From contig NW_019028989.1 of the NCBI RefSeq assembly GCF_002105155.1, positions 744,001 through 808,000 on the forward strand: a stretch of DNA of 64,000 nt. Reading direction: 5' to 3'. Made by a program: the position numbers and the translations under genes. The notes beneath the pieces are model-generated. The model was not told the DNA's origin, did no database searches, and saw only the letters and a list, made by a program, of their open reading frames with translations. This DNA comes from Lobosporangium transversale. Taxonomy: Eukaryota; Mortierellomycota; Mortierellomycetes; Mortierellales; Mortierellaceae. This document shows, piece by piece, positions 36,410 through 48,507 of the stretch. Numbering within the stretch: the first letter of the stretch is position 1; each line of letters begins with the position of its first letter.

Positions 36410-36861
36410 TCTGAAATAAAAGAGGGTCAGGATATGTAAGTGAGACAACAAATCACCAAACTCTGTTCCTCATACATGTTTGATGAATGGGCCCTTGGCC
36501 AAAAAATCTTACATAATAGCTCATCTCAAATACGAAACCGTTTATACACATACACATATACATATACATATATAAATCCCATTGCCGTCCCAATTTTGTG
36601 AATCGAAAAAAAAAAAAAAAAAAAAAGACTACGAGTAAAGAGACTCTCCTTGGGATTTTTTTTTTTTTTTTTTTTTTTCAGGAGAAGGTAGGAAGGAGAT
36701 TGACCTCTTACCTCTAGAAAGAATTAAACATTTATAAAAAGGAGAAATGCGTTGTGTTTTCATGACACAGCCAATTAGATGAAACGGGTTTGCGTTCAAC
36801 TTTGCCACCATCAATTGCTTACTTGATTTGGTAAGAGTACAAATAGATGATTTATCTGTCC

Positions 36862-36929
<68 letters not shown>

Positions 36930-37144
36930 GGATGCTGTTTTGTTCTTTGTTATAGATCATTTAATCCTTTTATTATTACTATTAATATTATTATTACAAT
37001 TCTTTTTTTTCTTTATTACATTTATTTATTTTTTTTTTTTTTTGCTTCCTTTTATTTAATTCCATTTGACTGTGGTTCTTTTTTTAAAATCATAAATGTC
37101 GGTTACTTGCTAAAGTATCTACTTTTCATCTCGAGCAGTTTCTC

Positions 37145-37184
<40 letters not shown>

Positions 37185-37232
37185 AAAGGTTATTCATGTG
37201 CTTGAAAAAGACAAAAATAAAATAAAAAAAAA

Positions 37233-37266
<34 letters not shown>

Positions 37267-37269
37267 AAC
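36410..37269. other. Intergenic, microsatellite-rich
   Basis: This region carries (TCTG)17, an A22 run (36606-36627), T-runs, and a T20-A24 palindrome near 37144-37187 followed by another A-run. It should contain the 3' end of the ceramide-synthase transcript. No gene is supported. Confidence 0.6.
36863..36930. repeat. (TCTG)17 microsatellite
   Basis: Seventeen perfect tetranucleotide units, preceded by a few imperfect ones (CTGTCCG). Confidence 0.97.
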
Positions 37270-39898
37270 TTACTGTTCATCTTCACTACGATCATCCTCT
37301 GCATTATGGCCCTTGAGGATCTTGAACAATATCCGGAGAATGAGTGCAAACCAATACACCATCAAGATCTGGAGCAAGGCCAGCCCCAAGACAGGTAACC
37401 ATGCCAGTTCGCGGCAATACCATTTTCCTTGGGAGATATCGAGCTCGAATGGAATCATCTCGTACGCTGTGAACATGAATGCATGCAAGATGTATGCATA
37501 CATGAAGTGTCGGGTATACAACCATGCTACCATGAAGCATGCAAAAAATCCATCACAAATCCTGTTGGGCACTCCCAAGTATTTCATTGATTTAGAAAAC
37601 TATAGTCATTAGGAAAAAAAAAAAAAAAAAAAAAAAAAAAATTCAGATATAGTCCTTTTTCTTTTCTTTTCTTCCAATATCAATATCACAATGCGATGTT
37701 CAACTTTTGTATGTTGAGCGATCACTTACAGCAAGGATAATGTCCGCAAGATCCATGACGACAAAGACAGCGTTTCCAGCGAGCCAAAAGTTGGAGAGAG
37801 CACTACCACTGATCAAGAGCAAGGTCACAGTATGGTGGGTCATTAATGCCCAAAAGTCCTTCCTGGGAACTTCGATGTGCAGCACAAAGACTTGCTGCAG
37901 CCAGAATGCTAACTGGACATAGTAGTACCAGATTGTGATATGGGGTAGTTGTGTGTGTGGGTAACCCTGAAAGAAGGCCTCGGGTTTGAACCAAAAGTAC
38001 CAGCTGTTCCAGACAGGGGAGTTGCGGAGGACATACTTTAGCCAACAGATGCAAATGACGATAATAGTAATAATAATAAAAATTAAAAGAGCAGGGTTAG
38101 AAAGAGAGGGATGACAAAATCGTTATGTAGATCCGTTGAGTAATGGATGCAGGTTTTTTTTCGAGTAGTGTGAGAGCGGAACTTCTTTTTGCCGCCGCTC
38201 TGTACCTGAAAGAAAAAAAAAAAAAAAAAAAAAAAAATTGTATGCCCGCAACATGGAAAAAAAAAAAAAAAAATAAAAATTTCGCAGTAATCTTTTTCCG
38301 CAAAAGTGCAATTTCGGTCTTTTGGTCGTTCATCCCTGACATCCACGTTTTATTTATACACACAACTTTTGGAAAGTACCGGTTTGTTGATCACAAAGAA
38401 AAAAAAAAAAAAAAGCCTTGTACTAGATGAAAAACTTGACCTCATTGGACATGCCACAGACATTGCTCTTTTTTTTTTTTTCCTTATTTTCTTTCTTTCT
38501 TTAGCATTCCTGATGAATACCTCTGAAGGGAAGATAAAATATGGTATAGAGGAAAACAAAAAGGTGGGGGAAGGAAGGAGGAGAGGACCACAAGTTCCAT
38601 TCTTTTTTCCATTGTTTGTTGATCTGTTTGATATACAATGGGACACACAGCACTCCCGCTATATTCCTTTGTCTGGCTGGATCACGATTTCCTGGCAAAA
38701 CCCAATAAAGTCCAGAATGATATCATTGAATGGGCTGTATCTTTGTAAACACCCTTTTTTTTCCCCCTCTGTAATATACCATTATGCTTATGCATGGATA
38801 GATATATGCATGTCGATGTAAAGCTACGTATATGTGGTTGAACTTGCTGCGTGTGCAACCTGCGCAAACAAGCACAAAAAGAAATAAAGAAAAAAAAGAG
38901 AGAGCAAGCAATATCGAAAAAAAAAAAAAAAAGACTCACCATGCCAAGGGTCCAGCTAGCGGTGTAATAAAGACAAACCCAGCCCTCTTCCTGGAAACGA
39001 GTACGTTGATGTTCCCTCTTGATCTTGCATCGGACTGCAATAGGCTTTAAGATGTAGGTCATTACAAAAGCCCTCATGAGTGTGAACACTACGATCCAGA
39101 AGAAGATGAAGTTGAAATCTGTCCATGCTTTGGAGTAGAGTCCATTGATGGGGTCCTTGTTCTGAAGATAAAGAAATGTCTCTGCATAGGGCATCCTGAA
39201 ACCAAAGTGGCTCATTAGCACTGTCGAGATAAAAATTGCAGGTACATCTAGGAAAACAATAAAGTAAACAAACAAGCAAAGCAATGGAATTCAGCATCAT
39301 TAAAAAAAAAAATTAAAAAAAAAAAAAGGGTAGAGGAGCAGTAAAAGTCGATCTGGAACATAATGACGCAGAGTGAGCGAAGGAACAGGCATCTACCGAT
39401 GTCCCCTCATGTTTGAACAGAATCAAATATATATATATATATATATATATTTTTCGTTGATAAAAGGAACTTACCGAGCTGATGCTTATACATGAATGAC
39501 AATGCACTCTTGCCACCATTCCCTTCGATAATCCGACGTTGATTCTTTTTAGCATTTTGATGGATCGCACGTCGTTTTTCACTCCCGAAGGACAATGATT
39601 TTGAATTTGCTGTTGCTGTTACTGTTGCTGTTGCTACTGCTGCTGCTGTTGTATTAGTCGTTGTAGTTGTTGTAGTTGTTGTAGTCATTGTAGAGATTGA
39701 CGTAGTTCTGGGAGTAATTGTCGAGGCTACAGAATCTGTTGCTGTTGCTGTTGTTGTTGATGATGTATTCGTTTTAATTGACTTTGAGTTTTTGTTATCC
39801 AAGGCAGTGTCCGATGCTCCTTTATCCTGATGAAGAAGGGCGATGTTCGTAAATGGCGAGACCGACAGAATGGGTTGTCTTGCGTCTGCAACAACCAT
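37270..39898 (-). CDS. LAG1/LAC1-type ceramide synthase
   Basis: Four exons: 39898-39475, 39247-38940, 38035-37730 and 37599-37270, giving 455 codons. The first ~140 residues are a Thr/Ser/Ala-rich low-complexity extension ending in a basic patch. A multi-span TLC (TRAM-LAG-CLN8) domain follows: GFRMPYAETFLYL and the Lag1-motif region SPVWNSWYFW, FFQGYPHTQLPH, VPRKDFWALMTHHTVTLLL with the catalytic His pair at ~311-312, and MDLADIILAFSKSMKYLG. Ceramide synthases in the ER join sphingoid bases with acyl-CoA. The tail is acidic (NAEDDRSEDEQ). It is one of three lipid-biosynthesis genes in a row on this strand, with LCB2, which starts the same pathway, 6 kb upstream. Confidence 0.9.
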
Positions 39899-40037
39899 CC
39901 TTGACTTTCTAAAGACAAAGGTATTACAGGGGAATAATAAGAATCTTTTTGAAAAGACGAGAAAGAGAGAAAGAAAAAAAAAAAAAGAGGAAGGGAAGAA
40001 AAAGAAAGAAAAGAGGAAAAAAGAAAAGGCGGTTTAC

Positions 40038-40068
<31 letters not shown>

Positions 40069-40926
40069 TGGAAAATATCTTTTATCCTGATCAGATCCAG
40101 GACTTTCATAGACCGACTAAAGCTCCTCTCTCCTTCACTTCCCTACCGTCATACCCGTATCGCATGCAAAAGCAATTATTTTACTGCTAAAAAAAAAAAA
40201 AAAAAAAAAAAAAACCTGCTTGATTACCATTGTCTTTTCTAACAAACTTTGTTAATGTTGAGAGCACAGATGCACATACGCACTTGCACACGTTCACACA
40301 CTCCACACAGTCGGATCATTGGTGACGAGGAAAATGGGGTGAGGTTCAAGAGTCAGGGTCAGAGCAAAGAAAAATAAAAAAATAAAAAAAAGATCATTAC
40401 AGGGGTCACCATGAAAAAGGAATTTCGGGGGTCCTGTCCACATCCACACACAACCAAGGTTTGGATCAATGGGGTATAATGGTATATGTATATTGATATA
40501 TACAAATCATGGTAATGGCATAGCAAGGGCAATGGCATCGTCATGGACATTAAAAAAAAAAAAAAAAAAAAATTGTATATATAGATATACATCTCCGTCG
40601 TTTTTTTTTTTTTTTTTTTCAGAGTCGAGCAAATCGTACTCCGGCGGAGTATCATTCTGGGTTTATCCCTGTACTTTGCCCAGGAATGAAAGTGTCTTTT
40701 TCTTTTTCTTTATCCTGCTTGTTTCAACAACGTCAACAAGCATCATTCCATGGCATGGACTCGTTTTTTTATTTTTTTTATTTATTTATTTTGACAAACC
40801 TCTGACGTTTGACCATGTAAACCCGTGCGTTGTCTCAATCCCTTGAAGATCATGTCTGGGGTTAGACAAACATTGTGCTACCATCCTCTCAGCCCGATCA
40901 AGGATGAATCTCCCCAAAGTTGATTT
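39899..40926. other. Promoter of ceramide synthase and 3' flank of PIG-M
   Basis: It contains A-runs at 40038-40066 and 40190-40214, and A-run/T-run pairs near 40550-40620 with an imperfect ATATA palindrome between them. No gene is supported. Confidence 0.55.
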
Positions 40927-41953
40927 TTATGTCCACACTTGTCTAATCATTCCACGTTCACCAAAGATCGGCTCATAGGCTGCACCGCTGATAAGCTCAA
41001 CCAAGATCCAAACGTTGGCTGCATACATCATTCCTGAAGCCAAAAAGAGGTTCCAAAACGTGTTCAGGCCCAAGAATTCAAGGTTATAGGCCTGTGAGAG
41101 CCAAAGGCCCTGTGTTGCCACCCATGCGATAAGCATGTTTCGACCTTGCGATCTCAAACTCATCCGAGGATTGGAGGTCAAGCATGGAATCAATAATGGC
41201 AAAAAAACAATGTACCACATAAAGTACTAAACATTAACAACAACAACAACAACAATAACAACAGTAACAAAAAATATCATTTTTTAGTCACTTCGAACGT
41301 GGAATGAAGGAAAGAAATCGCTTTTTTTTTTTTTTTTTTTTTTTTTTTTCCCTCACCTGAGCAGTGCAGACTTTATTCCAGGCTACAAACGCAAAGGTCT
41401 GCAAAAAGGCACAAAGGAAGATATCCTTTCCAAAACAACATCCAATCGCCAGAACAAGTGCCAGCTGAGGTACAAAGGTCAAGACTCCCACAAGTGTCCC
41501 CGTTGGAGATGTGAACGTCAGATAAATATTGTAGAACCAGAATGAAAAATTATGTCGGTGGTCCTTGCGCGTAATATGATATAAATATGTCTCGAACAAA
41601 AAATCATATCCATAGCTTGAATTAGAAAATTGGGGAAGAAGAAGAAAAAAAAAAAAAAAAAAAAAAAAGAAAGAAAGAATAAGTTCCTTTCTATACCTTA
41701 TTATGATCTCCAACTCCTTGACTTGATCATATCTCTCTTTCAGATTTTTTTTTTTTTTTTTTTCTTTTCATTTAGATGACAAAAAAAAAAAAAAAAAAAA
41801 AAAAATTCCCTCGACTTACAAGTAATACATCAGCCCTGTAATGAGGAAGAACCATCCGCCACTCAACAGCCCAAATTGTACACGACGCCAAGTAATAAAG
41901 CCAACAAGACCTTTGACTGTCCTCACAACAATGTTTTCATCCTTGTGTTGCTT

Positions 41954-42001
<48 letters not shown>

Positions 42002-42646
42002 TTCCCGTTGCTTCTCAATAGCTTGAGCCCCCGATCCTAATGGCCCTCCTGATCTGTTGAATCCTGAAGCAAAATAGTCATCATCCATCATGACCAACAG
42101 AGCAATCGAATAAATAATAGGATACGTCTTGAAATGAACACTCAGCCCATACAAGAATGCGCCCCATCCGATCCGTTTCTTCATGATCAGATAAAATGAT
42201 CCCAGAACCATGGCCCCAATCACACTCTCTGCGTTGCCTCGAGTCGAAATATTCGCCACCATCGGATTCAATAACCACAAGGCATTGAACTTGACCGCCC
42301 TTGACTCGGACATGCCTCGAAGTCGGAGGATCTTTTGAATCAGCACTCCAATCAACAGATTCGCCCCTGTAAAGATCCATTTCCCAAATGATTCATGAAC
42401 ATATATATTGGGTGTCAACAGATGGGCCAATAAAGGTGTGTATCTGTACGTGGCTCTCGTATAGGGAGATCGACCCTGAGTCAAATAGCGCGACGCGTCT
42501 GTGAAGACTACATAGTCAATATCGGTGTATTTGACGACCAGATGAGTGTCCTGCCAATGACCATAGACAAGCAAGATCCCATGCAACACTATACTGGCCA
42601 CCATGACCTGTCGAAATGTCAGGTCGACCTTTGACAGACTGATCAT
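40927..42646 (-). CDS. GPI14: GPI mannosyltransferase 1 (PIG-M/GPI14)
   Basis: Three exons: 42646-41820, 41615-41357 and 41226-40927, giving 461 codons. Start 42646 is the first ATG that fits; the open frame further upstream runs only through an A/T tract. The protein is a multi-span ER membrane enzyme of family GT50 that adds the first alpha-1,4-mannose to the GPI precursor. The luminal DxD motif is DID (~42-44) in KYTDIDYVVFTDASRYL, followed by SPYTRATYRYTPLLA. Later come LSVHFKTYPIIYS and, across the first intron, FYGYDFLFETYLYH with RKDHRHNFS. A tract of about 17 glutamines plus Lys/His/Asp (~residues 212-236) is inserted in a loop; other members have no such tract as far as I recall. It lies between LAG1 and LCB2 on the same strand. 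Confidence 0.93.
41951..42000. repeat. CAA/TTG trinucleotide run coding polyGln
   Basis: About 17 perfect TTG units on the plus strand, read as CAA codons on the minus strand, inside exon 1 of the PIG-M gene. Confidence 0.95.
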
Positions 42647-42791
42647 TTTTTCCTTGCAAGTTCTTTTCTCCTGACCCCTGTTGTTTCCGTTTCTCTGCTG
42701 GACCAGTCGAACCGTTGGAGAGACAATGCTCCTTTTGAATTGATGTAGGAATAAAATTAGCAGAAAATAACAATGGTTGATGCTGATGCTC

Positions 42792-42824
<33 letters not shown>

Positions 42825-43871
42825 TGAACCACAATGGAATGCGTACGGACCAATTTTACCCAGGCCAACCAAGGTCTATCTATCATGAACCATGTAGCAG
42901 GACGATCAGTGTGGCTTATTTCACGTCCAAACGTCCCTGGACCACTCTTCTGGATCTTTTATCCCTCTCGCATTCCCCTACTTCTTTAATGGTGAAAGGA
43001 AGAAGAAACAAAACGTTTATCCAAGATATTATGGTCTTTCTCGGGGGGGTTTTTTTTTTATTATTCTCCAAGGATAGGAGCAAAAGTGTCAACTTGATAG
43101 GGAAACAATAGACTTTACAATAATCGGTTAGAAGGACAGGAAGAAGTCACTCTGCTCCTTTGAAAAGATTTCCCAAATTCATGGTCCTCCAACAGATCGA
43201 TATAGTCCCCACACTTGTGCAACAGGGACATGACTCTATAAAATATCCTTCCCAGCCCAAACCCCAGTCACGGGCCCTAATAAAGCCAACTGTCCCATAC
43301 GAAGAGTCTTTTTTTTTTTCTTTGTGCGGCATTTACGTCTCGGATCACCGTGTTGCTCACCTCGCGTGATTGGGATTTGTCTCCCACTCTATCGCTTTGT
43401 TCGAGCGTCAATTCGCAGTCAAGAGCAAAGACCTTGCCAGGTTTTGCAATTTCTTAGTGCCCATTCTTAGTGCTTCCCTCTGCCTTCTCACAGAGTCGAG
43501 TGGGGGATCCTGCACTAGGAGGGCCGGCAATTGCTATATTATTACTTTTTACATCTATTCATTATGCCACACTTTGCCAACACTATCCTCTCTTCTTTTT
43601 AACCTTTTAACCATTTCATATCCAACATTCATATATACATGTACAGAACGTGTTTTAGACACATGGATCATCCATTGTTTGCTTAGATGCTTTAGCAACG
43701 TTACGTTTATGCAAATTGTATTACGATGAATAGTTTATATATATATTATTAGTAAAAGGATGAACTAGTTTAAAGAAAAAGAAAAAAGCTTTTTTTTTTT
43801 TTTTTTTTCCCCCCCTTCCTTGCTTTATACATTTATACATATATATGTATAACCTGCACAAGGGGTTGCTT
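42647..43871. other. Promoter region of PIG-M, 3' flank of LCB2
   Basis: This 1.2-kb stretch has an A-run (42792-42818) and a T-run with C-run (43790-43815). No gene is supported. Confidence 0.55.
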
Positions 43872-45631
43872 CTAAACCTCCATACCCATCTCCAATGCCC
43901 TACGGCTGCTCATCTTGAGTCCAAGGATATCTCCGACTTCAGAGACAACACGCAAAACAAAGTCCAAGTCCTCTTTCGTGTGTGAGGCAGAGACACAGAA
44001 ACGAGCACGGGATGCAACAATGGATGTAGCAGGGAAACCAACCACAACCACTGCCAAGTCTCTCTTTCGGCACTCACGTGAGAACGCAGGAATCTTTGCA
44101 GGATTGAACAGCAGCAATGGAATCACCGGAGAGTCACGGTCACCGTAAATGATGAATCCCAACTTGCGCAAGTTACTTCCAAGATAACGAGCATTCCATG
44201 CCAATCGGCTCAAGCGCTCCTGACCAGCTGTGGTGCCATCACGACCCATGATCGACCACATACTAGTGTAAATCTGCTGAAGGATAATGGGTGACATGGA
44301 TTCTCCATAGACCGAAGAGTGGTTCACGAGACGCAAGTGATCAATCACATCTTTGGAAGCACAGATATATCCTCCAGCGGCACCAAAAGACTTTGTAAAA
44401 GTACCCATCAGGATATCAACCTCCTTAGGATCAACTCCATAGTAATCACAAACACCACGTCCACGAGGTCCAAGAGCACCAACCGAATGGGCCTCATCCA
44501 CATACAAATGGAACTGTCAGAGGAAGTAATAAAAAAAAAAGCAAGATATAAAGATATCAGAAACATTTGATCAACTAAATTACTCTGGGAACCATAACCA
44601 TTCTAACTTTTTTTGTTTTTTTTTTTTTTTTTTTTGCTTTTTGCTTTTTGTTTTTTGTTTTTTTGTTTTTTGTTTTTGAAATATTGTAATAAATACCTTG
44701 TATTTCTTCTTGAGCTCAATGATCTCTGGCAGCTTAACAATGGAACCCTCCATGGAGTAAAGACCCTCGACGATCAACAAAATATTCTTCCAAGGACGAT
44801 GAGTTCTGGGCTGACCCTGAGAGATTGCATCACGGAGGACGGCTTCCAAATCCTCCACATCATTGTGCTTGAACACGCGGATGAAGGCACCGGAGAGACG
44901 GGAACCAAAGACCAATGAATTGTGGTTGAGCTCATCCGAGATGATCAAAGAACCCTTGGAGGCCAAGCCTGCAATTGTCGTACTGTTTGTAGCATATCCC
45001 ATCGAGACAAGGAGAGCTGCCTCCTTACCCATAAACTCTGCAACCAACTCCTCAGTCTTTGTGTGCAAATCGAGTGAGCCACATTCCAAACGAGCTCCAC
45101 ATGAAGATACTCCATAGGTATTAACGATTTCCTCAACAGCATCGGCGCAGGGACCGGTTGACTGTGCAAAGCCAAGATAGTTATAGGATGACAGGTTGAC
45201 AGCCTCCTTGAGACGTCCAGTGAACTGGAAGGAACGACAGTAATCGTTGGTGACGCGCTCCAACATATTGATGGTCCTACCGGGGACCAAAGTAGTAGGC
45301 ACGGAGAAGCAATCCTCAATGCGCATCTTCAAGTTTCTTGTCCAGAATGAGTCCCAATCCGAGGTCAGGGCCGCATATCCCTACAAGATGAAATGTCAAG
45401 TAGAAAGGGGCAAATATAAAAAAGAAAAGATCAATTATTAATAAATGCTGGGTTTTCTTTTTGGCACAGACATGCCATTGCCAGACAATGAAGAGAAAAA
45501 AAAAAAAACACAAGAGCCACAGCGCAGCAAAACTAATGTAGGCCAAATCGTAATTCAGCAATAATAAAAATAAAAATAAAAATAAATCATCTCAACGGAA
45601 TTGGACAGGGGTGAATGATAAATAACAACAA

Positions 45632-45665
<34 letters not shown>

Positions 45666-46065
45666 GCAAAGTAGAAAAAATAAAATAAAATAAAATAAGA
45701 AACTGCTCAGATGATGATGAGAATGGAGGATCCCTTACGTTCGATGGCATCAGATGAGCATAAGCCTTCTTGTTCCAACGGAATCCATAAAAGTCGCGGA
45801 CATGACCAAAGAAAGAGAGGATGATGTAGGAGAGGTAGGTGGTGATGAGGTAGAAATAAGGAGGTTCCTCCATCTCATCATCATACGAAGTCTTGAACAA
45901 GGCCCTGTTCTTGGATGAAGAAGAGAAGCCCTTCCAGTAAAGCTTTTCTTTGGGCTCCTTGACGCTCAGTCCCTCTTGGAACTTTGCATGGTGTTGTGAG
46001 GAGAGTGGGGTGGCCTTGAGGCTGATAGGAGATGAGGCCAGCGCAGAGCGGGATCCTTTGCCCAT
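43872..46065 (-). CDS. LCB2: Serine palmitoyltransferase subunit 2 (LCB2/SPTLC2)
   Basis: Three exons: 46065-45739, 45380-44697 and 44513-43872, giving 550 codons. An N-terminal membrane span (~residues 70-90, FYLITTYLSYIILSFFG) anchors it in the ER. The rest is an alpha-oxoamine synthase fold: NLSSYNYLGFA, GSLDLHTKTEELVAEFMG, DELNHNSLVFGSRLSGA, VEGLYSMEGSI, LYVDEAHSVGALGPRGRG. The PLP lysine is in GTFTKSFGAAGGY (~Lys378). SPT condenses serine with palmitoyl-CoA, the committed step of sphingolipid synthesis; LCB1 is not in the window. The second intron (44696-44514) carries a long stretch of TTTTTTG units on the plus strand. The catalytic Lys and YVDEAH distinguish it from the inactive LCB1 partner. 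Confidence 0.96.
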
Positions 46066-46520
46066 TATGAAGGGTTATGAATCAGAAAAAAAAAAAAAAA
46101 AAAAAAAAAAAGAATGAAGGATGGGAACAGAGAGAAACCTAAAAGGCCCAAGTCTGCACAAGGAGAAGGAGGAGGAGAGGAAAGTTAAAGAGAGAGAGAA
46201 GAGAAGAGAAGAGTAGAGAGAGGAATTGACTGATGGCGGAGAGGATGAAGAGAGGTGAAGAAGAAGAAGAAGAGTAGCAATCAAGGTAAAAAAGACTTTG
46301 ACTACAGGCAAAACAGTCAAGCCGGAGCATGGATCAACACTCCATCAATGTAAACAAAAAACCATCCAATCAGATAAACCTCTGTCCTTGGTTTAAATCC
46401 CTCAATGGCAACGGTATATTATGTAGCAACAAGCAACAAGCAACAGCAACAAGCAACAAGCAATAGCAACAGCAAGAGCAATTGTAACAGCAATGGTATC
46501 CTTTTTCGCAAATATAAATC

Positions 46521-46574
46521 TTTTTTACCTTTTTACCTTTTTTACCTTTTTTACCTTTTTTACCTCTTTACCTG
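46521..46574. repeat. TTTTTTACC-type tandem repeat
   Basis: About six units of 8-9 bp, ACC separated by five or six T, in the upstream region of LCB2. Confidence 0.85.
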
Positions 46575-46910
46575 ACAAGCAATGGGATATCCATACATGT
46601 TCCATGCCATGTTGAAGGAATCATATACGCACATCACATACACATGCATTTACATGTACACGTTGTCATTCTGACCCTGAAAGATGCAAAGACTGCTAAT
46701 CCATGGATGTACACCTTTTTTTAGCTTTTAGTTTTTAGTTTTTTTTAATAGATCAGATCCGTACGTGAATGGGGCGGGAAATACCTCAGTCTGACTTGGA
46801 TTCATTTTTTTGATTTTCAGACTCTGATTGGCCCTAATCTCTTTAAGTGTCGCGCTCCGATCGTTTCTCTTTCCCCCACCAGGGGCAGTATCGCATATTA
46901 TATACATCAA

Positions 46911-46970
46911 TGGAGACCATCAAAGGAGACTATCAACAGAGACCATCAACAGAGACCATCAATAGAAGAG
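46911..46970. repeat. Imperfect 13-15 bp tandem repeat
   Basis: Four to five units related to AGAGACCATCAAC, with small length and base differences. Confidence 0.75.
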
Positions 46971-47236
46971 ACATGCTGTATATATATATATATATATATA
47001 TACATATACGTGTATACATGATGTGATAAGCAAATCTTCAAGTCAAACTCATACATAGTCTATGCTTGTATCAATTTGATCACTTTACTCTGACCATGAG
47101 CGGCATCATCTTGCAAATTCCTTTTTCTTATTTATTCTATACATCTTGTTTATATACACTATTATCTATATATATATATTTTTTTCTTTCTTTCTCTCTT
47201 TCTTTCTTTTAGCTACTGCAGTACGGCTGTTCTATT

Positions 47237-48176
47237 TTACTTCCATAGACCATTCAGATTGGCCTTGACCTCGTCCTTATTCGGTCCCTTGCCCATGTTC
47301 CGGCCTGCTCCATCTCCAGGCGCTCTGACGCCCTGTTTGTGCCCGGGGATGTTCACAAGCTCAAGCCCCTTCGATGGCAACTTTCCGTTAGCTACGCCTG
47401 TAATACTCACATCCACGCAATTTTGGTAATATTGAGGAATAGAACTTGATATCCATCTAAATGTGCATGAATGTGGTTTTAATTAGTAAAAAAAAAAAAA
47501 AAAAAAAAAAACTATGTAAGAACAGATCAACCTTGGCTAATATATATATTTTTTTAAAGACTTACGACCAAACAAAAAGACATTGACCCTTCTTATTGCA
47601 TGATGGGACATTATTCGGGATCTTGACTGGCCATTCGTAATATGCTGAAAAGGGAGTGCAAGGAGTCATAAATGATTGAAACAAAGTTAATGTCGTGGAC
47701 AGGGATGGATTGCATAGTCCTCTCCTATTGAACGTGGAATGTAAACTATTTTTTTTTTTTTTTTTTTTTTTACCATCTGGACATGATTTTGTATATCGTC
47801 CGATCAGATGAAATGTCTTGCCATTATCATACGACAATGAAAACTCGCACTAACAGAACAATAGTAATGACAATAATAGCAATCAGAAAAGGTATTCATT
47901 AAACTAACAAGAACAAGGGAGAAATAACCGAAAAGGATGAAGGAGAATAAAAGAGATAAGGATGACTTACAGTACCGCCACCATGGCGAGCTTGTTTGAA
48001 TCCACGTTTGCTGTTTGTAGGTTTTGGTTGGGTCTTGATGTCCTTCTTTGACATGGATGATGCTAAGAAGCGTACAGGAATGACCTGCCCAGCCTTGAGT
48101 TCTGTCACAGGTCCGGGGGCGAAACCTCCACAGGGGAAACGTGTTTTCCACACACCGTCTTTGTATCCGATAGGGG

Positions 48177-48211
<35 letters not shown>

Positions 48212-48470
48212 AAAGCACACATGTACCACAAAAAGGATGATGAAGACAGGTGAATAGGTTAGTAAGTGTATAGATATAATGTGTAGATGTGGTGTACTAC
48301 ATGAACAACCGTATCACAACCTGAGGCTTTGGGTTGAAACTTACATCGCCACGAGCGTTATATTCTTTAGTACCATAGCCACCACGAGGTACAGGATAAA
48401 GCATGGCTATGTGTGCCGCGGCTGAGCCTACTAACGACATCAGCATAAACAATGTTGCAGCTGTGGTCTT

Positions 48471-48473
<3 letters not shown>
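47237..48473 (-). CDS. Secreted LPMO-like protein, copy A
   Basis: Five exons: 48473-48345, 48177-47971, 47849-47774, 47644-47566 and 47456-47237, giving 236 codons. A signal peptide ends at SAAA and the mature chain would start with His (HIAMLYPVPRGGYG), as in copper-dependent lytic polysaccharide monooxygenases where His1 is part of the histidine brace. A second conserved His is in RHGGGTCEF. FPCGGFAPGPV and KSCPD supply cysteines, and PVKIPNNVPSC with CLFVWSW ends the beta-sandwich core. The C-terminus is Gly/Lys-rich. It resembles chitin-binding type-4/AA-type proteins of Mucoromycota; I cannot assign a CAZy family. The second exon begins directly after a ~30-base A-tract. Exon lengths equal those of copy B. 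Confidence 0.85.

Positions 48474-48507
<34 letters not shown>

Larger units (their letters stand above)
46066..47236. other. Promoter of LCB2 and 3' flank of first LPMO-like gene
   Basis: This region is full of short tandem repeats: a purine tract (46170-46275, GGAGGA/GAAGAA), CAACAAG units (46426-46490), TTTTTTACC units (46521-46574) and an imperfect AGAGACCATCAAC repeat (46911-46970), then ATATA runs. No gene is supported. Confidence 0.6.

Noticed and set aside
42647-42886. Upstream in-frame ATG for the PIG-M gene
   Set aside because: The extension would add a run of Phe from a homopolymer and unlikely residues; family length and the membrane start favour the ATG at 42646.
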